Assembly (NCBI GenBank): GCA_949987705.1
Contig: OX465281.1
Location: 6,116,001-6,180,000, forward strand
Direction of reading: 5' to 3'
From: Thereva unica
Taxonomy: Eukaryota > Arthropoda > Insecta > Diptera > Therevidae
DNA length: 64,000 nucleotides
A model generated the notes under the pieces. That model made no database searches. It worked only from the letters and a program-made list of their open reading frames with translations, and had not been told where the DNA came from. Below are positions 55,701-64,000 of this stretch, piece by piece; position 1 is the first letter of the stretch, and the number at the start of each line of letters is the position of its first letter. The position numbers and the translations under genes are program-made.

Positions 55701-56293
55701 ATGCTCTGCGTCATTTAGATTGGAAGCAGAACAGTGGAGTCTTGTTTTGTTTAATGTTTATCTAAAGAATAGCCAGATTTTTTGTTTATTAAATCAAATC
55801 ATTTTTTATCTGGCATGAATTTCCGCTCCTCGTTCGTGTTAGTTTCCACCTTATCAGCCGGTTGCTTTCTCACACGGGTTTTTTTTACAAATCGTGCTCC
55901 ATGATAATTTTATGCAATTTATCGGAAAATAAGTTCAGAACAATATGAAATCTTCAGAGATTACAGCGAAACATTCTTTAGAAATAAATAAACCCTTTAT
56001 TGGCCAATTTACCCAGCAATAAACAAATCTTTCAGCTTCCAACATAAACATCAATCCACAGCCACACAAATCTCGACTACAAATGAGAATTAAATAATAA
56101 TAACAAAATCAACACAAACCTCAATCCGCAGAATATTTAGGGCATTCAAAATTGTATCATTCCCCATCACGGGTGTAAATTTATTTTCACTTTTCTTCTT
56201 GCAAAATAAACACAATAAAGTCGATTCGCCGTCTGATGAGGCGGTCGGAGACTGTTTTTCAATGGGAATTTTCACTTCATCGTCGTCCTCCAT
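43743..56293 (-). CDS. ZAD-type C2H2 zinc-finger protein, four coding exons
   Basis: Coding exons on the minus strand: 56293-56120, 51492-50499, 44412-44259 and 44187-43743 (stop TAA/TAG at 43743-43745). Donors are GTTTGT, GTATGT and GTGAGT; acceptors follow pyrimidine tracts. Lengths 174, 994, 154 and 445 add to 1767, exactly 589 codons, with matching phases. Exon 1 gives CLFC and exon 2 begins with YICYTC, together the four cysteines of a ZAD domain, which is split by the first intron (4.6 kb). Exon 2 has a serine-rich linker and three fingers (FQCSYC, YDCSEC and MECNIC types). Exons 3 and 4 add four more (CLEKNC, CKKC, CFKC and CEIC types); one finger spans the last intron. ZAD proteins are nuclear DNA-binding factors that pair through ZAD. 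Ending with a Ser/Glu-rich tail. The second intron carries large insertions; their effect is unknown. Confidence 0.88.
44718..48042 (+). mobile_element. RTE-like LINE, near full length, with 12-bp target duplication
   Basis: AGATACGTAAAA occurs at 44706-44717 and 48043-48054, directly flanking the element. The 3' end is CCATTGGATGGATGGATGG-like, a short (GGAT)n tail, as in RTE elements, with no poly(A). One ORF (below) fills most of it. A 3' fragment of a relative is at 54.77-55.08 kb. Position: within the TIR element, so it came in after that element. Confidence 0.85.
44947..48021 (+). CDS. Endonuclease-reverse transcriptase of the RTE-like LINE
   Basis: An open frame of up to 1024 codons; the first ATG in frame is at 45109, giving 970 residues, and the longer start is GTG. 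Order: apurinic-type endonuclease (GTWNVRT near the start, INVHAPT, LGDMNAKVG, SDHYLVKV), then reverse transcriptase (SPGIDGIAAELLK, QAGFRTNRSTSDQ, FQQAYDSI, RQGLRQGDGLAP, and the catalytic YADD in LLGYADDV), and a C-terminal RLRLAGHVIRM-GRPRRRW domain. Between about 45145 and 45255 the normal endonuclease sequence (ALQETKW) is in another frame, so the long frame reads nonsense there. The reverse transcriptase half looks whole. Confidence 0.85.
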   Translation: MFRASKRNNYRTGPPGWGLGGRLTTFHRKNPTVTNPQGRPRTGRTQRQRPRQRNMEFDIGTWNVRTQQDGRSAFAFIVIGKIRHSNHRSTGNQMDSQWHNGSQNTILSSGSSNGRREFGVAFIVEKKMKSLILDFKPVNNRICTLRIKTRLHNISLINVHAPTEDKTDEEKEEFYQELTNVIRLIPSNDIKMVLGDMNAKVGKEEEFLGVIGKHSLHNATNDNGSRLIDLASSNSMVVSSTMFPHKNIHKMTWQSPDRVTYNQIDHVLIERRGATSILNVRTMRGACCGSDHYLVKVKFRARITTKTQRGQTQLRYDIDKLKLEERREAYQNAIVQNLREGVGEEPDINNKWEKLKNSVKEAAEDALGWATRQTRIDWFDRDCGAAIEERNQSHREYIARPTRARLEVFKLKRRTADKLCRKKKREYLNRRILQIQEDFSEGRTRQAYKGTRQISNKFQPRTDICRDMDGNLLADPDRIKERWRQYFQNLLNPTQGINEDSQAEAMVIPQDSIPIEPPTLDEVREAVKRQKSSKSPGIDGIAAELLKEGGPQLLRNLHELICNVWEEEVIPDDWKKAIICPIYKKGDKLTCKNYRGISLLSTSYKTFTILVKQKLEPIAEGLIGEYQAGFRTNRSTSDQLLTLKQILEKTWERNIDIYQIFVDFQQAYDSINRERLYRILLELRVPSKLVRLIKCATNSSLAKVSIQNAITEEFEVRQGLRQGDGLAPMLFNLALEWVIRKTSVRRNASIATQSVQLLGYADDVNIVGRSFLAAKEVYVELKEAAKDIGLNINEEKTKVMQQSRAGRFRMGRNITIDEHNLEVVDKTVYLGSTITKRNDEKEEVPRRILLANRAFYAQKQILHSRFVHRKTKLSLYKTVIRPVLCYGSETWTMTQEIEEQVNRFERKVLRCIIGPTREDGIWRRRYNNELYEIFDDPELSTLIKINRLRLAGHVIRMNDNRIPKRLMVAEIPGNRPVGRPRRRWMDSVTADAETMLNIRNWRTAARNRQTWRNALEEAKARFGL
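48419..48482 (+). repeat. Two-copy direct repeat
   Basis: GAGTCAAGAGACCTTCGGAG plus GACAGTA occurs twice in tandem, about 38 bases apart, just before the tRNA-like sequence. Confidence 0.75.
48487..48592 (+). repeat. tRNA-like SINE head
   Basis: GGTAACATAGGGAGTAAGG resembles an A box, and GGTTCGAATCC is a B box inside a perfect T arm (CCGGG TTCGAAT CCCGG). The anticodon arm TCTGG/CCAGA has a loop one base too large and the acceptor stem does not pair, so this is a tRNA-derived SINE rather than a gene. A run of T follows soon after. Confidence 0.6.
49119..49640 (-). pseudogene. LINE ORF1-like fragment on the minus strand
   Basis: Two minus-strand frames (49605-49384 and 49346-49119) look like one Ser-rich then coiled-coil protein (NTPDHSSSKSNG; LEDLRRQLKLKDI), as in ORF1 of CR1/Jockey-like LINEs. 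A frame change near 49370 breaks it. It lies in the second intron of the zinc-finger gene. Confidence 0.45.
49950..50250 (-). pseudogene. LINE reverse transcriptase fragment, minus strand
   Basis: The minus strand encodes AGVLQGSILSPALF and SFADGGALRYS, the loop and catalytic-area phrases of Jockey/CR1-type reverse transcriptase (the catalytic YADD is changed to FADG). It shares SRxSIKVV with the piece at 51.81-52.08 kb. A short relic. Confidence 0.6.
51810..52085 (+). pseudogene. LINE reverse transcriptase fragment, plus strand
   Basis: Plus-strand frames give ISKTFDRV (with a changed Ala), SRRSIKVVLDGV and AGVAQGSALSPALF, parts of a Jockey/CR1-type reverse transcriptase, in two frames with stops. 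Same family as 49.95-50.25 kb but in the opposite orientation. It lies in the first intron of the zinc-finger gene. Confidence 0.6.
52405..52470 (+). repeat. SINE-like repeat, copy 1
   Basis: GGCCAGCTAGTGGTTAAAGAG with the next GTAAACGGT matches 57715-57760. The sequence has an A-box-like GTGGTTAAAG. A tandem duplication of CCTAGACAAGATCGGAGTGG follows at 52458-52505. Confidence 0.45.
52985..53290 (+). pseudogene. Gag-like fragment, possibly DUF4780 type
   Basis: One frame runs GSQPGPERLLSEVVKDRLQV and then VFGGHISHETWVNMENKLSE before stops. The pattern (a Val/Ala/Leu strand, a Gly-His-Ile-Ser, a Trp and an amphipathic helix) resembles an RNA-element-associated domain known as DUF4780, from memory. 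Broken after about 53170. Confidence 0.35.
54007..54370 (-). pseudogene. LINE reverse transcriptase fragment, minus strand
   Basis: Minus strand: DFRPISITPFLAKSLHS, then ILEHCKRLQIINGLQSGFRKQHSSESALL and CLVLLDFFKV, the finger-to-palm part of a Jockey/CR1-type reverse transcriptase, in two frames with a break near 54250. It lies in the first intron of the zinc-finger gene. Confidence 0.65.
54766..55078 (+). mobile_element. Decayed 3' fragment of an RTE-like LINE
   Basis: AAAAAGAAACGAAGACAAGG and the following codons match 47450-47600 of the full LINE with internal deletions. The last part (GAGGCCAAGGCGCGATTTGA and GGATGCATGGA) matches its 3' end. Same orientation as the full copy. Confidence 0.7.
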
Positions 56294-56915
56294 GGCGAAC
56301 TAATCACGTACAATGCTAGCTAACACTATGAACTTTTATTATTTGATTGTTTTAAACCATTTTTAGCTAGAATTTAACGATTGCCAGAACAATTTCAAAA
56401 GTTTACAAGTCAAGAAATGGCGAGGCGGCAAAAGATACCACCGTCGTGCCAATGATACCGTATGAAGATAGCAACGAATTGTGTGTGGTGGAAGCGTTGC
56501 TATGCGTTGATAAATAATTTAAATGTCAGATTTAAAGTTTAGACCAAAAATTTTCTTTAGTGAAATGGTAGCATTTTTAGACCGTTTATTTTGAATGTGA
56601 CATGAATTTAGTTTGAAAGTGAAATTGAGAAAAGAAATATTTTAGTAGTTCTTTTAATCAAATTGTTATTCACGGGTGAAAAGTTAAAATTACACTATGG
56701 GCTGCATTTGAAAATTCAGCCAACTGCGCAGAAATGGCAGCACATTATTCAAAAAATCAAAATGGCTGTAGCCAGGCATATCCAAAGTCTAGAAATTAAC
56801 AAGTCTTTCATCTTCATATGGTTAATGAGTAAAAGACGTTATTACTAGACTTTGGGCATATCCTGCAGCCATTGCTGCGATACTGCCAATTCTGCGCAGC
56901 CGGCTGAATTAGTAC

Positions 56916-57635
56916 CTTAGAATACAAAACTACAGGAAGGGCCCTCGCCCAATTAAAAGGTAGTGAAATTCGTTTTGTATGAGTGCCCACGCTTTGGTAG
57001 TTGTGTGTACACTATAAGCGGAAAAACCGAGTAAAATAGAGGAGGGGCAAGAGCGAGTTAAAATTATGAGTAATCTAAAACAAAATCTTGCCCCCACAAA
57101 AGAACTTTTTACACGGCGTCACTCCGAAATCCAAACAGCTGATCCCCTTGAATTTGCGTTGGGTCATTTAATGTAAACAAAGAAATTCAACCAAATAACT
57201 TTTACATTATTTGGACAATTTATCACAGTGATTCACATATTTATTAATGTAAATATCTAATATGTGTGTTTAAGCACTATTTTATTTAGCACAATCACCT
57301 GAAGAACGATTTTTCTCGTGCATATTTCCATTTATTCCTGCATTAACAAACTACACACTTCATTGTTCTTTTTTTCACAGAAAACTCACTCACTAGAACT
57401 TTAATTTTACTTTAAACTATTCTTTATACTTTCTTTCTTCTTTTAAGTTAGTTTTGATAACAAGATTTCGGATAACTTTATAAAAAAAACTCGTATTAAA
57501 AAAGTATTCCACCGAACGCGGGAACACAAGCAGCTAACTAACCCAATTTGACAGTTAACTAACCCCCAGATTTCACTACGCTCACATACAGGGATTATAC
57601 ACTCGAAGGCCTTTCCTGTAGTTCTCTATTCCAAG
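56916..57635 (+). mobile_element. 720-bp TIR element with 8-bp target duplication
   Basis: ATTAGTAC at 56908-56915 and 57636-57643 flank the element directly. The ends are inverted: CTTAGAATACAAAACTACAGG on the left and CCTGTAGTTCTCTATTCCAAG on the right, and similarity extends past TAGTGAAATT. No coding sequence. An 8-bp duplication fits hAT and some other superfamilies; the tips do not start with the usual hAT CAG. A truncated relative is at 29.25 kb. Confidence 0.8.
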
Positions 57636-57714
57636 ATTAGTACATTACATTCCATTCCTTTCATGGTACCCATTTTAAACTAAAATGTCAAGCCACCGTG
57701 CCGAGAGCTGAATG

Positions 57715-57790
57715 GTCAGCTAGTGGTTAAAGAAGCTGGTCGCAAACGGTCCACGCCTATGCTCAGGCAAAGCCAGTGTGGACTTGTATT
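57715..57790 (+). repeat. SINE-like repeat, copy 2
   Basis: Shares CAGCTAGTGGTTAAAG and AAACGGT with 52405-52470. A-box-like motif present, no clear B box. Confidence 0.4.
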
Positions 57791-57879
57791 GACGCAATCC
57801 TCGGGGGAACAAAAATGGAGACAAATAAAAAATTAAAATAAACAGCAAAAGACGAAATCGTAAAAGGTAGAGTTCCCCC

Positions 57880-58340
57880 CTCAAAGGACAAATTCGCGGC
57901 TCTCAAAATACCGGACGATAACTATGTAGAAAAAAGGTAGTTGTCGGAGTTTAATGTTCGTAAACCGACGCAGCTGCGGATCTCGAACAGCTGTCCAGAC
58001 TTCGTTGATCAGCGGAAACGAATGAGACACGTCGATTTCGAGCAATATCGACGATTGAACAAAGAATTTTGACAGAAGATGAAAGGAACGAGAAACGTAC
58101 TGGAGTAACGTTGCCGCCGACATGAAAGAAGCGGTGTCGCAGACGCTGTACAAGACAATCCGGCGGTTAGGCGGTAAAACATCAACTAACGACAACATAA
58201 AAAAACCGGATGGAACTTTCGTGATCTCTCTCTCCACGGGCGCCTGCAGTGGAGAGAATTCTTCCATTCGTTTTTGAACTCGCTTTGTACGAGTCCTTTT
58301 TAAAAAGCCTACATGCCGCAAAGTTGCGGGCACAAGCTCT
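57880..58340 (+). other. Possible retroelement remnant, unclear
   Basis: A 150-codon minus-strand frame and several plus-strand pieces exist. The plus strand has short phrases that would suit a retroelement Gag (LQWREFFHSF), but stops are frequent. I cannot assign it. Confidence 0.2.
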
Positions 58341-59514
58341 TGCTTCTGTGAGCTATGAGTAATTTAGTTGAAAATCCTCTCTCGGGTTTATGAGAGGACA
58401 ACGAGATAAACCAGAATGCCTAGATCTTAGGGTGCTTTCAGTAATACAGTTTGCGCATATTTGCGTTTTCAGTAGTTTCACAAAAGCAAGCATGCATTTG
58501 CGCAGAGTTCATAAATGCAGACATGCGAAGCAAATGTGCGCAAGCTTTTCGATAACCCTGCGAACAATTTGCAAAGCAGTAGAAAGGGCACTTCGATGTT
58601 AAATGTCAAATATTAAAAGGTCATCAAAAATGACAGTTAATCAGCGCCATATTTAAGTATGTTGAAACAAGTTCACTAATGCATACTTGCATTGTTTTTC
58701 CGCAAGTGGATGCGGACACAACTTGGGCATTTTACGCATGCTATATGCATTACTGAAAGTACCCTTAAGGACTGCCAACTGGCTTGAAATCGCGGTTGGT
58801 TGGGAGCTGCCCCAAAAAGCCCAAACAAAGCCGCTGTTGTAAACGTGATTAACTAAGTAAGTAAGATTATGATTTTAATTTAAAAAAAGCAGAAGACAAT
58901 CTAGTTTTATTATTACACTTTATTTACAATATAAATTAAAATTGTTGCTCGTACGCACATTATGTATTATTTAAAAAGTTCACATTATATCCAAAAAAAA
59001 AGAAAAAACACGAATAATTAACAAAAAAAATTTCAGTATTTCTAATCAACAAAAAACCAAAAGAAAAAAAAATAAACAAATTAAATTCATGTCAAGAGGC
59101 TGAAAAGGAATGCAATAATAATTTTGGTTTTGTGAAATTATTAGTTTTTGGTACAATTATCAGAGTACACGCTTATTGCGCTAACATGCGGCCTGGCAGT
59201 CTGACATTTCTATTACTTGTATTAAATACACATTCTATTTTATATTTTAATTCTATTTACTTAAAATTTTCCGATTTCTATGCGAACAACATTTAGGAAT
59301 CTTATAATTTAACGAGACCCTGCTGTCCTTGATGTTTTCATATTAAATATATTCCACAAGATTCATCAGTGCCTTTTAAAAAATTTGAAGAATTTCAATA
59401 AATTTATAATTTAACAAAAAAAAAAAAAAATAAACTTCAAAATCACAATAAAGGATACACATAAAACAAAAAAAATTATAATTAAAACAAAAGAAAGATT
59501 TATATAAAAAAAAA
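58341..59514. other. Intergenic and 3' flank of the RDD gene
   Basis: AT-rich with long A runs. No gene supported. Reverse-strand AATAAA-type signals (TTTATT) for the RDD gene occur in this interval. Confidence 0.4.
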
Positions 59515-62500
59515 TTATCGCCTTCGCAGTACTGGAGCGTGATTTTCCTCTACGACTATCGTTTTGGTCATAACATCATAGGCAGTCCGATTATTTTTGA
59601 AGAATAGCATAACAAAGCACATGGGGAACAACAATGCCATCAGGACATTCTTGGCCATTGCCCGAAAGAATGCTCTTCGGAATCCGGGATTTCCAGCTGG
59701 ATAAAGGAGGGCCCGCAATGGTGTTCCATTGTTATTGAGATTAATCCCTGGCTGTACTGGCTGCAGTGGTAGAACTGCCTCAACATGAACTATACGAACG
59801 CCGACTAGAATCTTTCCTGGTGTGGCACCGCCAACATACCCATGACCGGTCATTGTCCAGAGCGCCTCATAGAAGCAAACCGCAATTTTTGTTATTATTT
59901 CTAATAGTAGCAAATCGGATGAAAATGAGAGAAATTCGGTGTAGTCGTCTTCGATTGATTTTTTTAACGCATCTAGATCAAAGTCGATGCCACTGAAACG
60001 AGAAGTTTTGTATGATTTTTATTAAAATGCTGAAAAATATTTGATTATAAGTTCAAGGATTGATTTATTATGTTTTTGGGAACCAATTGTTGCGTGAGAT
60101 GAATTTGTTTTATTCTAAATTCTTTATAAAATCCATGTCTGGAGACTTTATACATAAGTTTTAGAATCAACAAAATGGAGTCCGTGAAGCATGCAAAAGG
60201 AACAAAACTGCACTATGCATCATGGAGATGACATTCTTCTCTTCCCGACACTGCTATGGCGTCTTCTGCCCGCAAGTGTTCCTCTCACTCATTGGGCAGG
60301 GCTCTCTTCAGAACTCACGAGGTTTATGGATGCCGTAAAGAGCTTGCTTGCTAATTGTCAAGAATTCGAAGAACAATTTAGAGTGAAAAATACACATCAA
60401 ACTTGCATTATTTGTACCCAGCCAAGTGTATGTGATCATCAATATGACTCGAACAAGCCACAAACTGGGCGTGCTGACTCCAAGACCGTCTGTACAGGGC
60501 CTTACGCCATATCCTACCGGAGGTGCCTCTGCCTGTCCATAACGCAGACTGAATACGACGGATCCAGAGACAACATACTCGATAAAACTAACAATTTCAA
60601 CGCATGAGCAACAGAGTTGAAGGATCAACATAGATACCTTTAAAAAAACTTGAGGATGGAGCACCTCTCAACACTTCTGGGGCTCCCATAATCCCAACTA
60701 GACGACCTACCAGGACAGTTGGATATTTCTGAAACCATGCAACAGGGTGCCGAATAAAGGCAGTCTAAGTCAGCAAGCCGCGGTTCTCCATGCCACAATA
60801 ACTCGGCGAAAGGATGAAGACTCCAGTCATACCGTTTGAAAAGCATGCTTAAAAGCCTTCAGAAAAGGAGTCCGACACACCCACAAGAAAACCTAGAACG
60901 GCTCAAAAGTCGACCTTTTGCCAAATGACAAGTTGGGTCAGAATGGTCGTGGAACAGAAGACGCATTTGACATTAAATAAAAGGATAGGAGTCTTAAACA
61001 GGACCTTATGATGCAGGAGTGGGGAGTACTCCATAAAGTCCACTGCCCACCATTCACAGAGATTATGTTCTCTGTGGACTAAAAGGTGGATTGACGAGGT
61101 GGAACAGACGGGAGGCCAAACTGGCTACAAGTTTGGTAGGACACAGCTTAGGATCAGAGCGGCATAAAAGCCCATAATCAGCCAAACTTTCCATGTCCCC
61201 TCAGCACCTCGTGAGTTACCATGACCATTTCCGCTCCAATCACCAAGGGAGCAGGAACTCCTCCAAGCTTACAAATTGAAGCCTCGCAGCAGTCTGCTTT
61301 AGGCATCGAAGACGTAAGTTGTTCGAATGTCAGAATGGGGATCATTGAATGTGGCGGGCTGGTGGTAGGGGAGCCTCCTATAACCACAATATCATTAACC
61401 TTACCCTAAATCGGCAACTTAAATCCTTAGCGGGGCAATCCCTAGCCCAAAGAGGCTCGCAAAAGAGGGCAGCATAATCCGATTCCAATATAAAGCTTGT
61501 CCAGATAAACCTTCATTGCCAAGGATGCCTCGGCAGTGCTCGAAAAAAGGAAATACAATTTGTGTGATGTGAAAACGTCGACCAAAGGGCGTCGAAAGAT
61601 AATCTTGCTCTACCCTGAGCTTGGACTAGGGCCGGCACTGGGCTGAAAATTCCATGTATTTTATTTCTCTTCACTATGAAGATGCTCCTTAGTGAGTGAA
61701 GCCATTGCTTCCTGGATCTTATTAATTTGAAAGTAACCACCGATGTTTTTGTATTTATCGTTTTTAGTAGTTACCATCAGTTGTTGCGCGTGGTTATGCA
61801 GTTTGTGATTTCTAGCACCAAATGTTCTATATGCGCTTCTACCTCCTGGTCAGTCGTGTTGTGTGTTTTTGGACGACTCCACGTATTTAGGCTCATTTCC
61901 ATGTCTATGTTTGAGCCTTATCTTTCAAACTAAGCTTACTACTACACATTGCACAAAGACTTGAACTACATGACAAGCAGGTAGTACAAAGAGTGATTCC
62001 TAGCTTGGTTTTTGCACATCAAATAATAAATAGAAAGACAGATGTTGAATAGCTGGTATATCATAAACTTAGTTATAGCACAACATATGCTACATATGCT
62101 TAGTTGCAGTACTAATTATAATGAAGAATGTTAAGTAACTCCTATCTTGATACTGTAATTGACGCAGTTACTTGTACTTCCTGCTTATAAGAAGATAATT
62201 TAAATTTTTTTTACAATATAATCACCCCCAAGGGTGATAAGATAAAATAAAAATAGCTCTGCAAAGGTGAACATCTAAAACTACATGACTTGAGGTTAAA
62301 GAAACATTTTGACACTGGCCAAGGCTAGTGAATCTAGAAAATGTCGAATGATACCGACTGTAAAACGTTTGGTTACTAAACAATACCCGCTCAAATCCTA
62401 AACTTATATACTTTACCATTTTCTGTAGAGACTGATATTCAAGTAAAGATACTTACAGATTTAAATCAAATAAATCCACTATTGTAAATGTTAGCATTAG

Positions 62501-63011
62501 CTTCAAGAGCAGCAATATCGCAACATCGATTGTTTCAGCTAAAAAACGCTTCCAGAAAGGTGCAATTACAAATTCATATCCTCCATTTTGATTAATTACT
62601 GTAATTTAAATATAATACAATTAACATTAGCTTAATTACTATATAATATTAATATTTACTTTCTTCATGCCTTAAATCATTATCAATAATGTTTGGCGCA
62701 AGAAAATTATTTTGTGGTATCTGATTTGCTCCGCCAGCACCACCAGTGCCAGCGGCGCCGCTGCCTGCACTGCCACTAATTTGTGGCTGTAATTGATTTT
62801 GATTTTGAAAAAACTGCGGATATTTAGCCATTAAGTAATATGGAAAGCATGCGATCGCATTTTGGGACATATTAGCAACAGTAACCCATGTTCTTAATAG
62901 TTCAAAATACGCTTCCTTCGGCGACATTTCTGGCTTGATTTGTGATGTTGAAAATGGCCCTTCCGCTATCGGGTCCTTATGCTGCTGTTGGTCAGTATTT
63001 TCTTGATCCAT
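59515..63011 (-). CDS. FAM8A1: FAM8A1-like RDD-domain membrane protein, three exons
   Basis: Minus-strand exons: 63011-62660, 62598-62457 and 59992-59515 (stop TAA at 59515-59517). Lengths 352, 142 and 478 add to 972, exactly 324 codons; donors GTAAAT and GTAAGT, acceptors ACAG and TTTCAG. The N-terminus is Gln/Pro/Gly-rich with the phrase SPKEAYFELLRTWV. Exon 2 has FVIAPFWKRFLAETID and a membrane helix; exon 3 has GGATPGKILVGVRIV and a second helix. Together these are the RDD-domain marks of FAM8A1, which in animals is an endoplasmic reticulum protein that supports the HRD1 complex in ERAD. Every key feature is present and no frame break is seen, so the gene looks functional. Symbol given for the family; orthology is inferred. 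Confidence 0.9.
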
Positions 63012-64000
63012 GATTAATTATGTGGTATTTAACAAAATTACAATATGTATTAATTTATTCCTTTTAATTCGATTTGTAAAAAAAAAATTGTATCAACAGA
63101 TTATTATAAACACTTCAAATGAATTTGTCATTTTCGTATTTTTTTTTTGTCAATAATTTTTTTCTTTTTGTCGATTGGCAACAGTGGGATACGTCAATGA
63201 TTATTTTTTTATGTAGATTAGTTATTAATTTTTGGAGTATTTTTATATTTTTTTTGGGGGTATATTTTATATATAGAATCTATTTTTTTTAATCGTATTT
63301 TATTATGTTGAAATATGGTTTAGGAGGAATATTAGGGGTTCAAACAAAAAACGTTAGGGGTCGTACATTAATTACGTGAGGCGTTTAGTGGGGAGGGGGT
63401 CAAGCCGATTCTCACCAAATCTCACATTGGAAGAGAGGGGGGGGGGGGGGGGTTGGGTCGCGGCAAATGTCATGTAATTTTTTTCCCTCAAGAAACAGTG
63501 TAAACTTGCTAGAATACTGGATTAAATTAAGTAAAACACGTTTCTCCACAAACGACTCGCATTCACTTACAGGCCGCCGCCAGGACACGGCCCGATGAAG
63601 GCAATACTATTTCAGTCTGACTGGGGATGCGGACTTCAGGTATCCGCCTGACAGGCCGTGGCGTGCAGGTAACATCATGATTCAGACACACAGGCGAAGA
63701 CAACAGTTTAGCATAGAAGGTTGTTAATACAAGTACATGGCCTCAACGAAAGCTTTAAAAGCCCAAACAGATTTGTGACTGGAAAAACAATAAACGGACC
63801 ACCATATTTGCTGACGTAATGGACAGGCGGCGCGGAAAAATAAAATGTTTGGGAAATTCTCTCGAAGGCGGCCGTCGTCACCGCCTTTGCGCTAATATGT
63901 TTGTGTCTTAGGCGGCTCCACACTCACGCCGTGAACACCCGCGAACAAGCGCGAATGCGAGTGTTAATGGTTTTCGCGCCTTACTTTCAGGTCCAACTGG
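63012..64000. other. Upstream region of the RDD gene, no further gene
   Basis: A run of G lies at about 63436-63453. ATTAATTACGTGAGGCG with the G-rich block at 63370-63455 resembles repeat ends seen in insects. From 63540 on the sequence is GC-richer; no coding sequence is supported up to the right edge. Confidence 0.4.

Noticed and set aside
57881..58333. 150-codon minus-strand frame as a gene.
   Set aside because: No motif, start or splice support, and low-grade similarity to retroelement phrases on the other strand.
60191..60607. 138-codon frame inside the second intron of the RDD gene.
   Set aside because: No recognisable domain; composition like random intronic sequence. A minus-strand frame overlaps it equally well.

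Overview
The window looks like insect nuclear DNA, probably from a fly. It is AT-rich and has spliced genes with GT-AG introns, a ZAD-type C2H2 zinc-finger gene (a family expanded in flies and related insects), MADF/BESS-domain sequence, TATA plus TCAGT-type initiator promoters, and a large load of insect retroelements and virus-derived genes. I see no bacterial operons, rRNA, convincing tRNA gene or CRISPR array. Species cannot be fixed from sequence alone. | Layout. From 1 to about 39 kb there is no intact host gene, only a dense patchwork of broken or short mobile and viral sequence, nearly all recognisable pieces on the plus strand: an AT-rich broken ORF, a frameshifted MADF-BESS gene, three copies of a baculovirus-F/errantivirus-like envelope glycoprotein (3.7-6.4, 12.0-12.7 and 26.1-28.6 kb), a gypsy-type Gag, a chuvirus-like glycoprotein (18.3-20.4 kb), a possible negative-strand RNA virus nucleoprotein remnant (14.1-14.7 kb), fragments resembling the start of a Polinton/adintovirus-type DNA polymerase protein, repeated small accessory genes, an R1-type ORF1, a Tc1-like transposase with an intron, and RanBP2/CCHC zinc-finger pieces. 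Several blocks recur two or three times. | From 40 to 43.3 kb lie a 290-bp tandem repeat, a Jockey-type ORF1 and a ZMYM/hAT-type transposase remnant with its 3' terminal repeat. | From 43.7 to 63.0 kb there are two host genes on the minus strand. A ZAD-C2H2 zinc-finger gene (43743-56293) has four coding exons that join in frame over 589 codons. A FAM8A1-like RDD-domain membrane protein gene (59515-63011) has three exons that join over 324 codons. The zinc-finger gene's introns hold a terminal-inverted-repeat element carrying a near full-length RTE-like LINE with a 12-bp target duplication, tRNA-like SINE sequence and LINE fragments. A 720-bp element with an 8-bp target duplication sits between the two genes. 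| Reading of the whole. The right third is ordinary gene territory with intronic insertions. The left part is a trap for envelope-bearing elements. The most interesting possibility is that several pieces (polymerase N-terminal fragments with their own TATA promoters, an acidic gene convergent with an Env tail, a small OB-like spliced gene, small membrane-protein genes) derive from one poorly described family of enveloped, Polinton-like insect DNA elements, and that the locus works, or worked, as a piRNA-type trap. Both ideas are inference.
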